DNA from: an uncultured Clostridia bacterium
Lineage (GTDB): Bacteria; Bacillota; Clostridia; Monoglobales; Monoglobaceae
Direction of reading: 5' to 3'
DNA length: 26,849 nt
NCBI GenBank assembly: GCA_934463175.1
Contig: CAKSIW010000034.1
Coordinates: 1-26,849, forward strand
Shown here: one piece after another, positions 25,372 to 26,849 of the stretch
Position numbering within the stretch: position 1 is the first letter of the stretch
Layout of the letters: the number at the start of each line of letters is the position of its first letter
Translations under genes and position numbers: made by a program
Notes under the pieces: model-generated
Seen by the model: the letters and a program-made list of their open reading frames with translations, nothing else
Told to the model about the DNA's origin: nothing
Databases searched by the model: none

Positions 25372-26301
25372 ATGAAAAGAATAATTATTTTTGGAGTTAT
25401 TGCAGCAATTCTCTGCTCAATGAGCATGGTGTGCAGCGCGGCGGTGAGCGATAACTGGATTCTGAACGGAAGCTATGACGGAACAGGCAGTATGCCTCAA
25501 TTCGGCAATACGAAAACACAAGATTGCAAAGTGGCAGAGGGCGAAGGAAGAACGGGTGATGCATGGAAAATGCTGTGCGGCAAAAGCGGCTCTTATAATA
25601 CTTATGCTTGGACATTATCCTATACATGCGGTAAAAATTTAACATTGAACAATACTTATATTTTCAGCTTTTGGGCAAAGGCTTCAACGGCAGGAACAAT
25701 CGAGCTTCGTTCCAATAACTTTAATTTCGATGTTATAAAGGAAGACGGCACTTCCACAAACGCGAACAAGCAGACCAAGCTTACACTTGGCACAGAATAC
25801 ACTTTGCAAACGGTTAAGTTTAAAGTTAATGATGTGACTATAAAAGATGGAACACAGAGTAATAGTCAGTTGAGTTTCTATCTCGGCTCAAAAAACGGTT
25901 ATGTAATGAGCACTGACGACACACCGGCATATGTCTGGGTTGATGATGTGTCTTTGGTTGAAGAAACAGCAGATCCAACAGTTGCAATCACTGCCAAGAA
26001 CGGTGATTCGGAAGATGTGACGGAAAGCTATGTCTGCGGCAGCGCGGACGGAACTGTTCAGCCCCTCACATCAATCAGTGCAGCGGTAAATGACGGTCAC
26101 ACGGGTGCGGTTTTAATTATGGCATACTACGATGCAAACGGCATATTGAAGAATGCGGACTCAGCTGTTGTCGGCTCTGATACGGCAAGCTTTTCGGAAA
26201 TCACAACCAAAGCGGGAGGAAAATTCAAGTTCTACATTTTTGAGAACGGAACAATCAAGCCTCTTTCCGAAAAAACAGAAGTGACAGTTGTCAGCCAATA
26301 A
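25372..26301 (+). CDS. Secreted small CBM-like plus Ig-like protein, function unknown
   Basis: This 309-residue protein has a signal peptide (about 1-23). A CBM4/9-like beta-sandwich (about 25-200) opens with NWILNGSYD and closes with YVWVDDVSLVEE. The C-terminal Ig-like segment (about 205-309) ends in KFYIFENGTIKPLS, a phrase typical of the terminal Ig-like modules of clostridial SLH proteins. There is no SLH repeat and no catalytic motif. AGGAGGG overlaps the stop of the previous gene, so translation is coupled by position. Base use drops to about 28-40% GC in parts of 25621-25920, while neighbouring genes are near 55%. The ligand is unknown; xylan or a xylan side chain is a guess from context. 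Confidence 0.75.
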   Translation: MKRIIIFGVIAAILCSMSMVCSAAVSDNWILNGSYDGTGSMPQFGNTKTQDCKVAEGEGRTGDAWKMLCGKSGSYNTYAWTLSYTCGKNLTLNNTYIFSFWAKASTAGTIELRSNNFNFDVIKEDGTSTNANKQTKLTLGTEYTLQTVKFKVNDVTIKDGTQSNSQLSFYLGSKNGYVMSTDDTPAYVWVDDVSLVEETADPTVAITAKNGDSEDVTESYVCGSADGTVQPLTSISAAVNDGHTGAVLIMAYYDANGILKNADSAVVGSDTASFSEITTKAGGKFKFYIFENGTIKPLSEKTEVTVVSQ

Positions 26302-26303
26302 TC

Positions 26304-26309
26304 GGGGAG
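26304..26309 (+). promoter_or_regulatory. Ribosome binding site of the CBM9 gene
   Basis: GGGGAG sits 9 nt before ATG 26319 and 6 nt before an adjacent in-frame GTG at 26316. Either start gives nearly the same signal peptide; ATG is preferred. Confidence 0.6.
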
Positions 26310-26318
26310 TGAATTGTG

Positions 26319-26849
26319 ATGAGGCAGGTTGCAAAAAGAATAATCGCGGCGGCAGCAGCAATGTTGCTGCCCGCCACGGGCGTGTTCTCGGCGGACGCAG
26401 AGAAAAAGACAGCCCAAATTCCATACGGAACGGCTCATATTGACGGAGTGAAGGACGAAATATACACCCTTTCGCCAAAGCTGACAACAGATGTTTTTCA
26501 GCTCGGCGGAGACGGCACAAGCAAAGCAGTGTGCAGTGTTTTGTGGAATGATTTCGGACTCAGCATATTTGCGGAGATAACGGAAGCCACACCCGATTCA
26601 AGCTCCACAACCCTTTCCGACAGAGATTCACTGGAGATTTTTATTGACGAAAACAACGCAAGAACCGAAAATGCCGACAATGATGACGCGCAGTATCGTG
26701 TTGGTTATGACGGAACAAAATCCTGCGGAATGAAGGCGGACGGTGTTGATTCGTTTATGGGTGTTTCGGTGCAGACGGAGACGGGATATAATGTTGAAAT
26801 GTATATTCCGTTTAAAAACTCGAGACACAAGACAGGCGATGTCATGGGC
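26319..26849 (+). CDS. Secreted CBM9-type protein, cut by the right edge
   Basis: The first 177 residues are present and the reading frame is open to the window end. A signal peptide (about 1-25, cut near VFSA) is followed by a family-9 carbohydrate-binding-like fold: the opening GTAHIDGVKDE, the DSLEIFIDENN strand and the DDAQYRV segment are the standard CBM9 pattern. CBM9 modules usually bind reducing ends of xylan or cellulose and often sit in GH10 xylanases or other large surface enzymes. The full protein may therefore carry a catalytic or SLH part beyond the edge. It is 17 bp after the previous gene and belongs to the same operon. Confidence 0.8.
   Translation, partial: MRQVAKRIIAAAAAMLLPATGVFSADAEKKTAQIPYGTAHIDGVKDEIYTLSPKLTTDVFQLGGDGTSKAVCSVLWNDFGLSIFAEITEATPDSSSTTLSDRDSLEIFIDENNARTENADNDDAQYRVGYDGTKSCGMKADGVDSFMGVSVQTETGYNVEMYIPFKNSRHKTGDVMG

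Noticed and set aside
1..26849. CRISPR arrays, tRNA or rRNA genes, insertion sequences, phage genes, riboswitches
   Set aside because: None was seen: no spaced direct repeats, no transposase or integrase motifs, and no intergenic region longer than 273 bp to hold large RNA elements.

Overview
The window is a bacterial chromosome segment, most likely from an anaerobic Clostridia-type member of the Bacillota, perhaps a plant-fibre degrader of the gut. The reasons are strong AGGAGG-type ribosome binding sites, sigma-A-like promoters, LplABC/YesMN-type transport and regulation genes, S-layer-homology (SLH) anchoring and moderate GC. The taxon is inferred; there is no rRNA or tRNA gene and no recognisable mobile element or CRISPR array.

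Left part (1-4500, + strand): a hairpin at the edge, then two translationally coupled ABC exporter half-transporters (62-1786, 1783-3660). Their nucleotide-binding motifs degenerate in complementary ways, as in heterodimeric exporters of the TM287/288 and BmrCD type. A TIM-barrel sugar phosphate isomerase/epimerase-like gene (3687-4448) follows and ends at a bidirectional terminator.

Middle part (4501-9113): on the minus strand, a divergent elongation-factor-G paralogue with a TTG start and without the usual catalytic histidine, then a probable beta-propeller plus coiled-coil protein of unknown function. Divergent to the latter is a protein with 24 cysteines that has a possible sporulation-type promoter. 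A second bidirectional terminator (9080-9113) closes this block.

Right part (9152-26849): a carbohydrate-utilisation locus. A YesM-type sensor kinase and YesN-type AraC response regulator are read leftward from a perfect-consensus sigma-A promoter. Divergent to them, nine tightly packed genes run rightward with gaps of no more than 33 bp and no visible internal terminator: an LplA-type sugar-binding lipoprotein, two LplB/LplC-type permeases, two SLH surface proteins, a modular GH10 xylanase-like enzyme, two small secreted beta-sandwich (CBM-like) proteins, and a CBM9-type protein cut by the window edge. The regulator, importer and GH10 set resembles the aldouronate (glucuronoxylan oligosaccharide) systems described in Paenibacillus. 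The likely working model is that secreted or surface proteins capture xylan, GH10 cleaves it, LplA binds the acidic oligomers, LplBC imports them with an ATPase encoded elsewhere, and YesMN senses the substrate. The most novel content is the set of non-catalytic surface and secreted binding proteins and the unusual GH10 subsite residues.
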